Assembly (NCBI RefSeq): GCF_001011035.1
Contig: NZ_CP011492.1
Location: 3,853,501-3,917,500 of the forward strand
Reading direction: 5' to 3'
Source of the DNA: Streptomyces sp. CNQ-509
Lineage (GTDB): Bacteria > Actinomycetota > Actinomycetes > Streptomycetales > Streptomycetaceae
DNA length: 64,000 nt
Program-made: the position numbers and the translations under genes
In this document: one piece after another, positions 36,722-45,268 of the stretch
Layout of the letters: the number at the start of each line of letters is the position of its first letter
Position numbering within the stretch: the first letter of the stretch is position 1
Notes under the pieces: model-generated
Database searches by the model: none
Told to the model about the DNA's origin: nothing
Seen by the model: the letters and a program-made list of their open reading frames with translations, nothing else

Positions 36722-37699
36722 ATGCATGCCATCACCATCTCAGAGCCAGGCGGCCCCGATTCGCTCGTCTGGGCCGAGGTCCCCGACCCCGTGCCGGCGG
36801 AAGGCGAAGTGCTGATCGAGGTGGCTGCCGCCGGCGTGAACCGCGCAGACGTGCTGCAGCGCCAGGGGTTCTACGAGCCGCCCGCCGGGGCATCCCCGTA
36901 CCCGGGACTGGAGTGCGCAGGCCGGATCGCCGCGCTCGGCGCCGGCGTGGCCGGCTGGCAGGTCGGCGACGAGGTGTGCGCGCTGCTCGCCGGCGGCGGA
37001 TACGCGGAGCTGGTCGCGGTGCCCGCCGGGCAACTGCTGCCCGTACCGCGCGGGCACGACGCCGTGACCGCCGCCGCACTGCCCGAAGTGGCGTGCACGG
37101 TCTGGTCGAACGTGTTCATGATCGCGCATCTGCGCCCGGGCGAGACGCTGCTCGTGCACGGCGGCGGCAGCGGCATCGGCACGATGGCGGTGCAACTGGC
37201 CAAGGCGGTCGGCGCCCGGGTGGCGGTGACGGCGGGCAGCGTGGAGAAGCTGGAGTACTGCCGCGAGCTGGGCGCGGACGTGCTGATCAACTACCGCGAG
37301 CAGGACTTCGTCAAGGAGGTACGGGCCGCCACGGGGGGCGCGGGCGCCGACGTGATCCTGGACATCGTCGGGGCCGCGTATCTGGCGCAGAACGTGAAGG
37401 CGCTGGCGGTCAACGGCCGGATCGCGGTGATCGGGCTGCAGGGCGGCGCGAAGGGGGAGCTGAACCTCGGGGCGCTGCTGGCCAAGCGCGGGGCGATCAC
37501 GGCGACCTCGCTGCGGGGGCGGCCGCCGGGCGAGAAGGCGGCGATCGTGGCGGCGGTACGGGAGCACGTGTGGCCACTGGTGGAGGCGGACCGGGTGCGG
37601 CCGATCGTGGACCGGACGCTGCCGGTGCAGCAGGCGGGGGAGGCGCATCGGGTGATGGAGTCGAGCGCGCACGTGGGGAAGCTGCTGCTGACGACGTGA
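36722..37699 (+). CDS. Zinc-free NAD(P)H:quinone oxidoreductase (zeta-crystallin/QOR type)
   Basis: 325 residues from ATG 36722, with TAGCGT ending 7 nt upstream, so it is probably leaderless; the longer frame into the channel gene is rejected. The medium-chain reductase fold lacks the structural-zinc cysteines. The NADPH site is VHGGGSGIGTMAVQLAKAVGA, and the front has GVNRADVLQRQGFY, as in PIG3/QOR proteins. It reduces quinones or other carbonyls with NADPH. No neighbour indicates a substrate. Confidence 0.92.
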   Translation: MHAITISEPGGPDSLVWAEVPDPVPAEGEVLIEVAAAGVNRADVLQRQGFYEPPAGASPYPGLECAGRIAALGAGVAGWQVGDEVCALLAGGGYAELVAVPAGQLLPVPRGHDAVTAAALPEVACTVWSNVFMIAHLRPGETLLVHGGGSGIGTMAVQLAKAVGARVAVTAGSVEKLEYCRELGADVLINYREQDFVKEVRAATGGAGADVILDIVGAAYLAQNVKALAVNGRIAVIGLQGGAKGELNLGALLAKRGAITATSLRGRPPGEKAAIVAAVREHVWPLVEADRVRPIVDRTLPVQQAGEAHRVMESSAHVGKLLLTT

Positions 37700-37800
37700 G
37701 GGACGGGCGGTGCGCCGTACGGCGTAGTCCCGAATGTCGGCTTTGTTAGCTTATGTGACTCTGGTTACGTCAGCACTGCCGGCACGGAAGGGTCCCCGCC

Positions 37801-38955
37801 GTGGCTGCTCCCGCACGTCGCCTGCGCCCCGCGGCCGGGATGGTGGCGGTGGCGCTGTGGCAGGGGGTCGTGGCGGGGCAGGGGGTCGCGTACGGGGTGA
37901 GCGAGGCGGCGCCGACCGGAACCCGGCACGAGACGCCCCGGGCCGTCACGGCGGCGCAGCCCGCCCGTCTCGCCGGCCCTCCGGCGAGCGCCGCGGCCCT
38001 CCGCGGCCCCGCCGCACCGCCGCGGTACGCCGACTCCGCGGCCGGCCGCCCCGGCGCTACGGACGGACGGCCCCGCGCGGCAGACGGCAGCCCCGGGCCC
38101 GTAGCCGGGCGCTCCCGCGGCGCAGCCGCCCGGCCCCGCGCGACCGGCCTCCGACCGCGCGTCACGGACGACCGACCGGGGTCCGCAGCCGACCGGCCCG
38201 GCTCCGCAGCCGGCCAGTCCCTTGTCGCGGACGCCGTCCGCGGCACCGCGGCGCGTCCTCCCGACGCGGACGCCGACGGCGAACCCGACCGCCCCCGCCG
38301 CCCCGGCGGCCTCGCCGGCAACGGCGCCGGCGAAGGACGCCGCCACCCCGGTCACCCCCACCCCGGTGCACCCCCCGGCGACATCACCGCGCCAGCCCGC
38401 CCCGAGCGCCCTGACCGCCCCGAGCGCCCTGACCGCCCCGAGCGCCCCGAGCGTCCCGACCGCCCGGACCGTCCCGACCGCCCCGGGCCCTCCGGCGAAG
38501 ACCGCACCGCCCGCCCCGACTCCTCGGCACCGCACCAGGACCGTCCGGACCGCCCGCCGCGCTCCGACCGCTCCCCCGCGCTCACGCCCACCCCCCACGG
38601 CAAGCGCCGCGACGCCGACCTGCCCCGCGCCGAACGCGACCGCCCCCGCAGCCCTCGCCCCCGCGCCTCCGCCCCCGGCGCCCGCCAGGCGGACCCGGAC
38701 CACCCGCACGCCCGCCCGGTACCTCCCCGCGCCCCCGGCCCGTACCGCAGCAGCAACCTCCCGGTCCCCGGCACCGACCGCACCCCCGACCCGGCGCAGA
38801 GCCTCACCTTCGTCCCGGACGCCCAGGCCGACGCCGACGAACGAGTCCCGCGGCGCGGCTCCGGCACGGCGGACCGCGTCCTGCCCCTCGGTACGGGCAT
38901 GACCCTCGTCGGCCTGGGCCTGGCGTACTTCGCCCTCCGTCTCCGCCGCCGCTGA
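37801..38955 (+). CDS. Secreted Pro-rich surface protein with C-terminal membrane anchor
   Basis: 384 residues from GTG 37801 (GGAAGGG 6 nt before). An N-terminal signal-like segment (about 10-32) is followed by 320 residues of low-complexity Pro/Arg/Ala sequence, with ten (D/E)RP triplets at about 200-230. The C-terminus RVLPLGTGMTLVGLGLAYFALRLRRR is a single hydrophobic anchor with an Arg end; LPLGTG resembles but is not the LPxTG sortase motif. A promoter probably lies near 37740-37765. It may be a cell-wall spacer; the function is unknown. Homologues vary in length, so the low-complexity core is likely fast evolving. Confidence 0.6.
   Translation: MAAPARRLRPAAGMVAVALWQGVVAGQGVAYGVSEAAPTGTRHETPRAVTAAQPARLAGPPASAAALRGPAAPPRYADSAAGRPGATDGRPRAADGSPGPVAGRSRGAAARPRATGLRPRVTDDRPGSAADRPGSAAGQSLVADAVRGTAARPPDADADGEPDRPRRPGGLAGNGAGEGRRHPGHPHPGAPPGDITAPARPERPDRPERPDRPERPERPDRPDRPDRPGPSGEDRTARPDSSAPHQDRPDRPPRSDRSPALTPTPHGKRRDADLPRAERDRPRSPRPRASAPGARQADPDHPHARPVPPRAPGPYRSSNLPVPGTDRTPDPAQSLTFVPDAQADADERVPRRGSGTADRVLPLGTGMTLVGLGLAYFALRLRRR
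38399..38484 (+). repeat. Imperfect 18-bp tandem repeat coding (D/E)RP triplets
   Basis: About five units of the type CGCCCCGAGCGCCCTGAC within the Pro-rich surface protein gene. Each unit codes two RP(E/D) triplets. The repeat could expand or contract by slippage. Confidence 0.7.
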
Positions 38956-38981
38956 GCCCGCAGCGCGACTACGCTGCCCGC

Positions 38982-39710
38982 ATGGACCCGGCGAAACCCA
39001 CGAACGCCCAGGCCAACGCAGCCGGCGCGGATTCCCCGGCCCCGCCCCGCCTCCGCGCCCGGCCACCCGGCGACGCCGGTGACCCGGGCGTTGTCAGCGC
39101 AGGCGAATACCCTGGGGCGGGCGTGAGGGTGACTGGTGCCGCGAGTGCCGCGGACGAACTCACCCTCCTCACCGCCCCCGCCCCCGCCCTCGCCGCCACC
39201 CCCCGCCTCCCCGCCGCCTTCCCCGCCGCCGCTCACCGGCTCCTCGCCGACCTCGTCCGCGGCGGTGCCGCGCTCGGCTGGGTCGAGCCGCCGTCCGCAG
39301 CCGACGTGGCCGCGCTCCTCGACGACGTGTCCGCCGCCGCCCGCGCGGGCGATGCCGCGCTGCGTGCCGCGTACCTCGGCGACCGGCTCCTCGGCGTCGG
39401 CTACTGGCTCCGCTACGCCCGCCCCACCCACCGCCCGCACGCCGACCTGGAGAAGCTCGCGGTGGCCGCCGAGGCGCACGGCCGCGGGGTCGGCCGGGCG
39501 CTGGCCGCCGCGCTCGTCGCCGACGCGCGGGCCGCCGGGATCGAGGTGCTGACCCTCGACGCCCGCGGCGACAACGACGCCGCCCTGCGCCTGTACCGCT
39601 CGCTGGGCTTCACGGAGTACGGCAGGCTGCCCGGGTTCGTGGCCGTCGGGGAGCGCCGCTACGACAAGGTCTTCCACATGCTGGACCTCCGCCGTCCGCC
39701 GCACGGCTAG
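38982..39710 (+). CDS. GNAT family N-acetyltransferase
   Basis: 242 residues from ATG 38982, supported by TACGCT ending 6 nt upstream (leaderless); a GTG at 39123 would remove a disordered leader of 47 residues. The GNAT core is about 95-230: LEKLAVAAEAHGRGVGRALAAALVADARAAGI (acetyl-CoA loop), LDARGDNDAALRLYRSLGFTEYGRLPG. It transfers an acetyl group to an amine on an unknown substrate. The first third looks like a second, degenerate lobe. Confidence 0.85.
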   Translation: MDPAKPTNAQANAAGADSPAPPRLRARPPGDAGDPGVVSAGEYPGAGVRVTGAASAADELTLLTAPAPALAATPRLPAAFPAAAHRLLADLVRGGAALGWVEPPSAADVAALLDDVSAAARAGDAALRAAYLGDRLLGVGYWLRYARPTHRPHADLEKLAVAAEAHGRGVGRALAAALVADARAAGIEVLTLDARGDNDAALRLYRSLGFTEYGRLPGFVAVGERRYDKVFHMLDLRRPPHG

Positions 39711-39827
39711 CCCGGTGGCGCGCCCGGCCCTCCGACCAGTGACCGCACCCGACCGGGCCCCGTCCGCCCCTCCGCCGCCCAGGATCCCGATACCCCCGGC
39801 GCCCGGCTCGTGCGCGACAATGGCCCT

Positions 39828-40394
39828 ATGAATACTCCGAGCAACGAGCGCCCGCCCGAGACCCCCCAGGTGGTGGTGGTCGGACCCGACGGCATGGCAC
39901 GCGGGACCGTCGCGCCGGGCGACGGCGGCGCGGACGAGGAGGGCCGTGAGATCCCGCTGACCGACAAGGTCGAGCAGCCGGCGAAGGTCATGCGCATCGG
40001 CAGCATGATCAAGCAGTTGCTGGAGGAGGTGCGGGCCGCGCCCCTGGACGAGGCGAGCCGCGCCCGGCTGAAGGAGATCCACTCCAGTTCCGTGAAGGAG
40101 CTGGAGGACGGCCTCGCGCCCGACCTGATCGACGAGCTGGAGCGGCTGACGCTGCCGTTCACCGACGAGACCGTGCCCACGGAGGCGGAGCTGCGCATCG
40201 CGCAGGCGCAGTTGGTCGGCTGGCTCGAAGGGCTCTTCCACGGCATCCAGACGACGCTGTTCGCCCAGCAGATGGCCGCGCGGGCGCAGTTGGAGCAGAT
40301 GCGCCGGGCGCTGCCGCCCGGCGGCGGCCTCGGCGGCGACGACCAGGGCGAGATGGGTCCCGAGCACGGGCGCACCGGCGGCCCGTACCTCTGA
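39828..40394 (+). CDS. bpa: Bacterial proteasome activator Bpa
   Basis: 188 residues from ATG 39828 (a start six codons upstream has no support). Residues 35-165 are the four-helix DUF2587/Bpa core (KVMRIGSMIKQLLEEVRAAPLDEASRARL onwards). The C-terminus is GGPYL, the HbYX-like tail that opens the 20S proteasome gate in mycobacterial Bpa (PafE). It would deliver unfolded proteins for ATP-independent degradation. The proteasome genes themselves lie outside the window. A strong bidirectional terminator follows. Confidence 0.92.
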   Translation: MNTPSNERPPETPQVVVVGPDGMARGTVAPGDGGADEEGREIPLTDKVEQPAKVMRIGSMIKQLLEEVRAAPLDEASRARLKEIHSSSVKELEDGLAPDLIDELERLTLPFTDETVPTEAELRIAQAQLVGWLEGLFHGIQTTLFAQQMAARAQLEQMRRALPPGGGLGGDDQGEMGPEHGRTGGPYL

Positions 40395-40422
40395 CGCGTG
40401 AGTCCCGGCCTCCACACGGCAC

Positions 40423-40456
40423 CGGGCCGGTCCGTACCGCGGTACGGACCGGCCCG
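40423..40456. terminator. Bidirectional terminator between bpa and kinase gene
   Basis: A perfect palindrome with 16-bp arms (40423-40438 and 40441-40456) between convergent genes. No T tract. Confidence 0.88.
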
Positions 40457-40480
40457 TAGTCCTGTGCGGGACGGGGTGCC

Positions 40481-42136
40481 CTACTGCTTGTACCCCGTCG
40501 CGATGACCAGCTCAAGCTTGTCCTTCGACGGGTCGAAGTAGTCGTCGTACTCGTCGAAGTTCTGCTCCAGCACGGTGTCCTTGCCCCACAGCTCGTCGGG
40601 CTCCTCGTCCACCTCGTACGACCACTGCGCGGCGCGCAGGCACTCGCGCACCGACTGGTAGTCCTTGAAGGTGAAGTCCGGCACCCGGACCAGCTTCTCG
40701 TTCTGGGGGTCGGTCATCGGCTCCGTGCAGCGGGTCTTGTCGATCGTGCGGGAGCGGTCCGGCGGGATCATCTCGTTGTCGCCCTTGCCGCCGGCGTCGC
40801 CCTCGCCGCCGCTGTCGTCCCCGGTGCCGGCGGTCGGGTCGGAGTTGGGCTGCTCCGTCTGGCCGGTCGGCTTGGCCTCGGGGTCGCCGTCGTCGCCGCC
40901 GTTGAGTACGAGGATGATGGCGGTGGCCGCGATCACCACCATGGCGATGACGACGGTCAGCCCTATGACCGCGGCGTTCCGGTTCCCCTTGCCACCGCCG
41001 TGACCCCCGCCCGGCCCGCCCTGCGGGCTGAGCGAGTACGGCTGGGGCGTCGCGTACCCGCCGTGCGGCTGCTGCTGCTGAGGCTGCGGCGGGCCGAAGC
41101 CCTGCTGCTGCATCGGCTGGTACGGGGTGGGGGCGCCGGGCGGCGGCGAGTGGTACGGGTTGACCGGCGGGAAGACCGCCGAGCCGATCCCCGCGCCCGA
41201 GTCGCGCGCGTGCGCCCCCGCGACGACGGACGGCATGGCGCCCGGCGGCGTCATGCCGCCCGCCCGGCGCACCTCCTCGCGCATCTCCTCGGCGCTGCGG
41301 AACCGCTCGTCGGGGTTCTTGGCCAGCGCCCGCGCCACCAGCGCGTCGACCACCGGCGGCACCGTCATGTTGATCGACGACGGCGCCGGCGGCGGCTCCT
41401 GCACGTGCGCGTACGCGATGGCCAGCGGCGAGTCGGCGTCGAACGGCAGCCGGCCGGTCAGCAGCTCGAAGAGCATCACGCCCACCGAATACAGGTCGGA
41501 GCGGGCGTCGACGCCGCGGCCCAGGGCCTGTTCAGGCGAGAGGTACTGCGGGGTGCCGACGACCATGCCGGTCTGCGTCATCGACGTGACGCCCGACTGC
41601 ACGGCGCGGGCGATGCCGAAGTCCATCACCTTCACCTGCTCGCGGCGCGTCATCATGACGTTCCCCGGCTTGATGTCGCGGTGGACGAGCCCCATCTCGT
41701 GGCTGGCGTCGAGCGCGGCCAGCACGTCCGAGACGATCCGCAGCGCCTTCTCCGTGGGCATCGCGCCGAACTGGGCCACGTCCTCGTCGAGCACCGAGCG
41801 CAGCGGGCGGCCCTCGACGTACTCCATGACGATGTACGGCACGGGCCCGCCGCCGTCGCCCGCGAAGCGGTCCTCGCCCGTGTCGAAGACGGAGACGACG
41901 TTCTGGTGCGACAGCCGGGCGACGGCCTGGGCCTCGCGGCGGAAGCGCTCGCGGAAGGAGTCCTCGCGGCCCAGCTCGGTGTGGAGCGTCTTCACCGCGA
42001 CCTGGCGGTCGAGGACGGTGTCGTGGGCGAGGTGGACGGAGGCCATGCCGCCCGTGCCCAGCAGGTCGAGCAGCCGGTAGCGGCCGCCCCCCACGGATCG
42101 GCCGGCGTAGTCGTCCTGGCCGCCGTATTCGGTCAT
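40481..42136 (-). CDS. Receptor-like Ser/Thr protein kinase (A)
   Basis: 551 residues from ATG 42136. The kinase domain (about 20-290) has GTGGMASV, K49, catalytic D154 in HRDIKPGN, D172 in DFG and an activation loop TSMTQTGMVVGTPQYLSPEQ. A Pro/Gln-rich linker (about 320-400), one membrane helix (NAAVIGLTVVIAMVVIAATAIILVL, around 405-430) and an external part follow; the last 70 residues (VPDFTFKDYQSVRECLRAAQW) look like a single divergent PASTA domain. It is divergent from a related kinase gene. A 29-bp palindrome starts 22 bp before the ATG. Confidence 0.93.
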   Translation of the reverse strand: MTEYGGQDDYAGRSVGGGRYRLLDLLGTGGMASVHLAHDTVLDRQVAVKTLHTELGREDSFRERFRREAQAVARLSHQNVVSVFDTGEDRFAGDGGGPVPYIVMEYVEGRPLRSVLDEDVAQFGAMPTEKALRIVSDVLAALDASHEMGLVHRDIKPGNVMMTRREQVKVMDFGIARAVQSGVTSMTQTGMVVGTPQYLSPEQALGRGVDARSDLYSVGVMLFELLTGRLPFDADSPLAIAYAHVQEPPPAPSSINMTVPPVVDALVARALAKNPDERFRSAEEMREEVRRAGGMTPPGAMPSVVAGAHARDSGAGIGSAVFPPVNPYHSPPPGAPTPYQPMQQQGFGPPQPQQQQPHGGYATPQPYSLSPQGGPGGGHGGGKGNRNAAVIGLTVVIAMVVIAATAIILVLNGGDDGDPEAKPTGQTEQPNSDPTAGTGDDSGGEGDAGGKGDNEMIPPDRSRTIDKTRCTEPMTDPQNEKLVRVPDFTFKDYQSVRECLRAAQWSYEVDEEPDELWGKDTVLEQNFDEYDDYFDPSKDKLELVIATGYKQ

Positions 42137-42497
42137 GCTGGATCTCCCCCGGGTGCCTGCCTGATGCAGAAAGTCTGCCTCAGGCAGAGGAGAGGTCAAG
42201 CGGGTTGCCCGTTCCGTGACCACCTGCCCCCTTGCGACGTCCCTTTGCACCCCCTTTACCCACCGCGTCCCCCGGCGCGTCCCCCGCCGCTTCACCCACG
42301 CTTCACCCACCGCGCGGACCGCGCGCCCCTCCCCACCACCGGCCCCGTCCGGGATTTGCGTACGGACCCCCGGACCCGGTTGCATGTTCCGTTCAGCGGG
42401 ATCCGGTGTCAGGGGCAGGAGGTAGCGTTCCCCGTAACCGGACGGACGACGGAACCACGACGAGACGACGACGAGACCAAACCACCGCGAGGAACTG
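42137..42497. promoter_or_regulatory. Divergent control region of the two kinase genes
   Basis: A 361-bp gap without a supported gene. It includes the 29-bp palindrome at 42158-42186 and C-rich repeats of CGCGTCCCCCG and CTTCACCCAC near 42265-42310. Promoters for both kinases must lie here but were not resolved. Confidence 0.5.
42158..42186. promoter_or_regulatory. 29-bp nested palindrome before kinase A
   Basis: Arms TGCCTGA/TCAGGCA enclose GCAGA-AAG-TCTGC; only one pair (42165/42179) does not match. It lies within the kinase A leader or promoter and may be an operator or an mRNA hairpin. Confidence 0.65.
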
Positions 42498-44141
42498 ATG
42501 TCACAGACGGAGCCCCCCGAGGAGCCGTCGGCGAACGGGCCGGGCCGCGGCGGTATGGCTGACTCTCCCGAGAACTGGGGGGTCGGCGGGCTCGTCGGGG
42601 ACGGGCGCTACCGGCTCACCCGCCGCCTCGGCCGCGGCGGCATGGCCGAGGTCTTCGCCGCGGAGGACGTGCGCCTGGGCCGCGAGGTCGCGGTCAAGCT
42701 GCTCCGCAGCGACCTGGCCGAGGACCCGGTGTCCAAGGCCCGCTTCACGCGCGAGGCGCAGTCGGTCGCGGGCCTGAACCACCACGCGGTCGTCGCGGTG
42801 TACGACTCGGGGGAGGACCAGGTCGCCGGCAGCACCGTGCCGTACATCGTCATGGAGCTGGTCGAGGGCCGGACGATCAAGGAGCTGCTCACCGGCGCCG
42901 AGATCCCGCCGCCCGACCAGGCGCTGCTGATCATCTCGGGCGTGCTGGAGGCGCTGGCGTACAGCCACCAGCACAGCATCGTCCACCGCGACATCAAGCC
43001 GGCGAACGTCATCATCACCACCACCGGCGCGGTGAAGGTGATGGACTTCGGCATCGCCCGCGCGCTGCACGGCGCGGCCTCCACCATGACGCAGACCGGC
43101 ATGGTCATGGGCACGCCGCAGTACCTCTCCCCCGAGCAGGCGCTCGGCCGGGCCGTCGACACCCGCTCCGACCTCTACGCGGTCGGCTGCCTGCTGTACG
43201 AGCTGCTGACCGGCCGCCCGCCGTTCATCGGCGAGACCCCGCTGGCCGTGGTCTACCAGCACGCGCAGGACAACGCCGTGCCGCCGTCCCAGATCAGCGA
43301 GGACGCGCCGCCGGAGCTGGACGGCCTGGTGATGCGGGCGCTGGCCAAGGAGCCCGAGGACCGCTTCCAGACCGCCGACGAGATGCTCGGCCTCCTGCAG
43401 TACGCGCTGCGCATGCTGCGCGACGTCGGCCCGCACACCGGCACGTGGGACACCGGCGCCGTCGCCGTCGGCGGTACGCCGCCGATGGGCACCCCGGCCG
43501 TCGGCGCCACCGCGGCCACCGCGGCGCTCGCCTCCGCGGGCGGCGACACCCCGCCGCGGATGCTGCGGCCCAGCGGCCCGGACGACGGCGGCTTCGACCC
43601 CGGCCCGCGCCGGGCGGGCCGCGGGCGCGGCCGGATGTGGGCGATCGCGGCGCTGGCGGTGGTCGCCATAGTGCTGGGCGTGGCCTTCGCGCTGAGCGGC
43701 GGGGACGACGAGAACAAGAAGCAGGCGCCGCCGACGCCGACGAAGCAGGAGCAGAGTCCGACGAAGGACAAGGAGAAGGAGGAGGACTCGCCCTCGCCCA
43801 CGGAGGAAGAGCCGACGTACCACGACGACGAGCCGACGTGGGAGGAGACCTCCGAGCCTCCGCCCACCACCTCGCCGACGGACAGCCCGACCGGCACCGG
43901 CAGCCCCACGGGATCGCCCAGCGAGCCGACCGACGACGTCGGCGGCAGCACGAGCGAGGGCAGCGGCGGTACGACCGAGAGCGGCGGCAGCACGACGGGC
44001 GAGACCACCGGGGAGACGACCGGCGAGACCACGGGCGAGACCACCGGGGAGACGACGGGCGAGGTCGAGGGCGGCGAGATCGGCGGCGAGGTCGTCGACG
44101 GGGGCCAGGCCAACGGCGGCGCGGCCGGCACCGAAGGCTGA
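42498..44141 (+). CDS. Receptor-like Ser/Thr protein kinase (B) with Thr/Gly-rich outer tail
   Basis: 547 residues from ATG 42498 (GAGGAA upstream). Kinase domain about 38-305: GRGGMAEV, K67, D165 in HRDIKPAN, D183 in DFG, activation loop STMTQTGMVMGTPQYLSPEQ. A membrane helix (about 378-398, MWAIAALAVVAIVLGVAFAL) is followed by an external tail of about 145 residues rich in Pro, Ser, Thr, Gly and acidic residues, with five TGET repeats near 500-520. There is no PASTA domain, so the signal it senses is unclear. It is paired divergently with kinase A and ends in a hairpin terminator. Confidence 0.93.
   Translation: MSQTEPPEEPSANGPGRGGMADSPENWGVGGLVGDGRYRLTRRLGRGGMAEVFAAEDVRLGREVAVKLLRSDLAEDPVSKARFTREAQSVAGLNHHAVVAVYDSGEDQVAGSTVPYIVMELVEGRTIKELLTGAEIPPPDQALLIISGVLEALAYSHQHSIVHRDIKPANVIITTTGAVKVMDFGIARALHGAASTMTQTGMVMGTPQYLSPEQALGRAVDTRSDLYAVGCLLYELLTGRPPFIGETPLAVVYQHAQDNAVPPSQISEDAPPELDGLVMRALAKEPEDRFQTADEMLGLLQYALRMLRDVGPHTGTWDTGAVAVGGTPPMGTPAVGATAATAALASAGGDTPPRMLRPSGPDDGGFDPGPRRAGRGRGRMWAIAALAVVAIVLGVAFALSGGDDENKKQAPPTPTKQEQSPTKDKEKEEDSPSPTEEEPTYHDDEPTWEETSEPPPTTSPTDSPTGTGSPTGSPSEPTDDVGGSTSEGSGGTTESGGSTTGETTGETTGETTGETTGETTGEVEGGEIGGEVVDGGQANGGAAGTEG
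44001..44060 (+). repeat. Five 12-bp tandem repeats (GETT units) in kinase B
   Basis: Units of the form GAGACCACCGGG at 44001, 44013, 44025, 44037 and 44049 differ only at third codon positions. They code the tandem GETT units of the outer tail. Confidence 0.88.
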
Positions 44142-44170
44142 ACACCGAAGGCTGAGCACCAAAGGCCGAG

Positions 44171-44192
44171 GGGAGGGGCAGCCGCCCCTCCC
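44171..44192. terminator. Terminator between kinase B and response regulator
   Basis: Perfect 9-bp arms GGGAGGGGC/GCCCCTCCC with loop AGCC, between convergent genes. Confidence 0.8.
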
Positions 44193-44223
44193 GGTCACGG
44201 CCGGGGCGTCGCCGCCTCCGGCC

Positions 44224-44916
44224 CTACTCCTCCCGGGGCCTGTCCCGGTCGCCGCTGCCGCCCTGTTCCGCCTGGCGGCGGGCGACGTAGGCCGCCGCCT
44301 GCGACCTGCGCTCCATGTTCAGCTTCGACAGCAGGCTGGACACGTAGTTCTTGATCGTCTTCTCGGCCAGGTGCAGCCGCTCGCCGATGGCCCGGTTCGT
44401 CAGTCCCTCGCCGATCAGGTCGAGGATCCGGCGCTCCTGGTCCGTCAGCCCGGCCAGCCGCTCGTCCTCCCGGCCGCGCCCGCCGGCGCGCAGCCGCTCC
44501 AGCACCCGCGCCGTTGCCACCGGGTCGAGCAGCGACTTGCCGGCCGCCACGTCCCGTACGGCGGTGAGCAGCTCGTTGCCGCGGATGGCCTTCAGCACGT
44601 ACCCGGACGCGCCCGCCATGATCGCGTCGAAGAGGGCCTCGTCGTCGGCGAACGAGGTGAGCATGAGGCACTTGATGCTCTCGTCCCGGGAGCGGATCTC
44701 GCGGCAGACCTCGACGCCGCTGCCGTCGGGCAGCCGGACGTCGAGCACGGCCACGTCGGGCCGGACCGCGGGGATGCGGACCAGCGCGTCGGCAGCGGTG
44801 CCGGCCTCGCCGACGACCTCGATGTCCGGCTCGGCCTGAAGCATCTCGTGTACCCCCCGACGGACCACTTCGTGGTCATCGAGTAGGAATACGGTGATTT
44901 TTCCATCTATGGCCAC
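44224..44916 (-). CDS. NarL/FixJ-family response regulator, DevR-like
   Basis: 230 residues from GTG 44916. Receiver domain 8-125: DD pair at 13-14, phosphorylated D59 (VLDVRLPDGSG), and a Thr/Lys pair in LTSF and VLKAI. LuxR-type HTH about 155-215: LTDQERRILDLIGEGLTNRAIGERLHLAEKTIKNYVSSLLSKL. No sensor kinase gene is adjacent, so it is an orphan in this window. Its length and motifs resemble DevR/DosR (hypoxia and dormancy control). No ribosome site is visible, and the message may be leaderless. Confidence 0.9.
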   Translation of the reverse strand: MAIDGKITVFLLDDHEVVRRGVHEMLQAEPDIEVVGEAGTAADALVRIPAVRPDVAVLDVRLPDGSGVEVCREIRSRDESIKCLMLTSFADDEALFDAIMAGASGYVLKAIRGNELLTAVRDVAAGKSLLDPVATARVLERLRAGGRGREDERLAGLTDQERRILDLIGEGLTNRAIGERLHLAEKTIKNYVSSLLSKLNMERRSQAAAYVARRQAEQGGSGDRDRPREE

Positions 44917-45268
44917 TGTCCCAGTCTCACATACCGGGTCTTCCCGCGCTCAGGGCCGCCGGGATAACGTGCCAGTGTCCCGGCAGCCTGCGAGGCTGTG
45001 ACCAGTGGACCTGATGCCGACGAGGCGAGCCGGCTCCTGCGTTACTAGGAAATCAAAGCAAAACCGCAGGTCAGGACCGCTTCGCGAAGCAGCGGACCAC
45101 TGTGTAACGTGCCTGCCAGTGGGAAGGATGCCGGGCGCCTGTCACCCCCGTCCCCATCGGTGCACCCACCCCGTGCACGTATGGGAATCGGGTGAGCCGC
45201 CCTCCGCTGCCGCGGGGGACCGAAGGCCACCGGCGATCCCGGGGGCCGGAGAGACGTCAGGAGAGACC
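44917..45268. promoter_or_regulatory. Control region of the response regulator and second bkd operon
   Basis: A 352-bp divergent gap with no supported gene. It holds a 12-bp palindrome GCTTCGCGAAGC at 45079-45090, within a larger partial repeat (CCGCT/AGCGG), and a -10-like TAACGT at 45105-45110, which would give a leader of about 150 nt for bkdA. Confidence 0.45.

Noticed and set aside
37713..37724. CGCCGTACGGCG palindrome after the quinone oxidoreductase gene as terminator or operator
   Set aside because: Short GC-rich palindromes containing CGTACG are frequent in this genome, and no flanking feature supports a function.
38867..38955. C-terminal LPLGTG as a sortase signal
   Set aside because: The motif needs LPxTG or LAxTG; the extra residue makes recognition unlikely.
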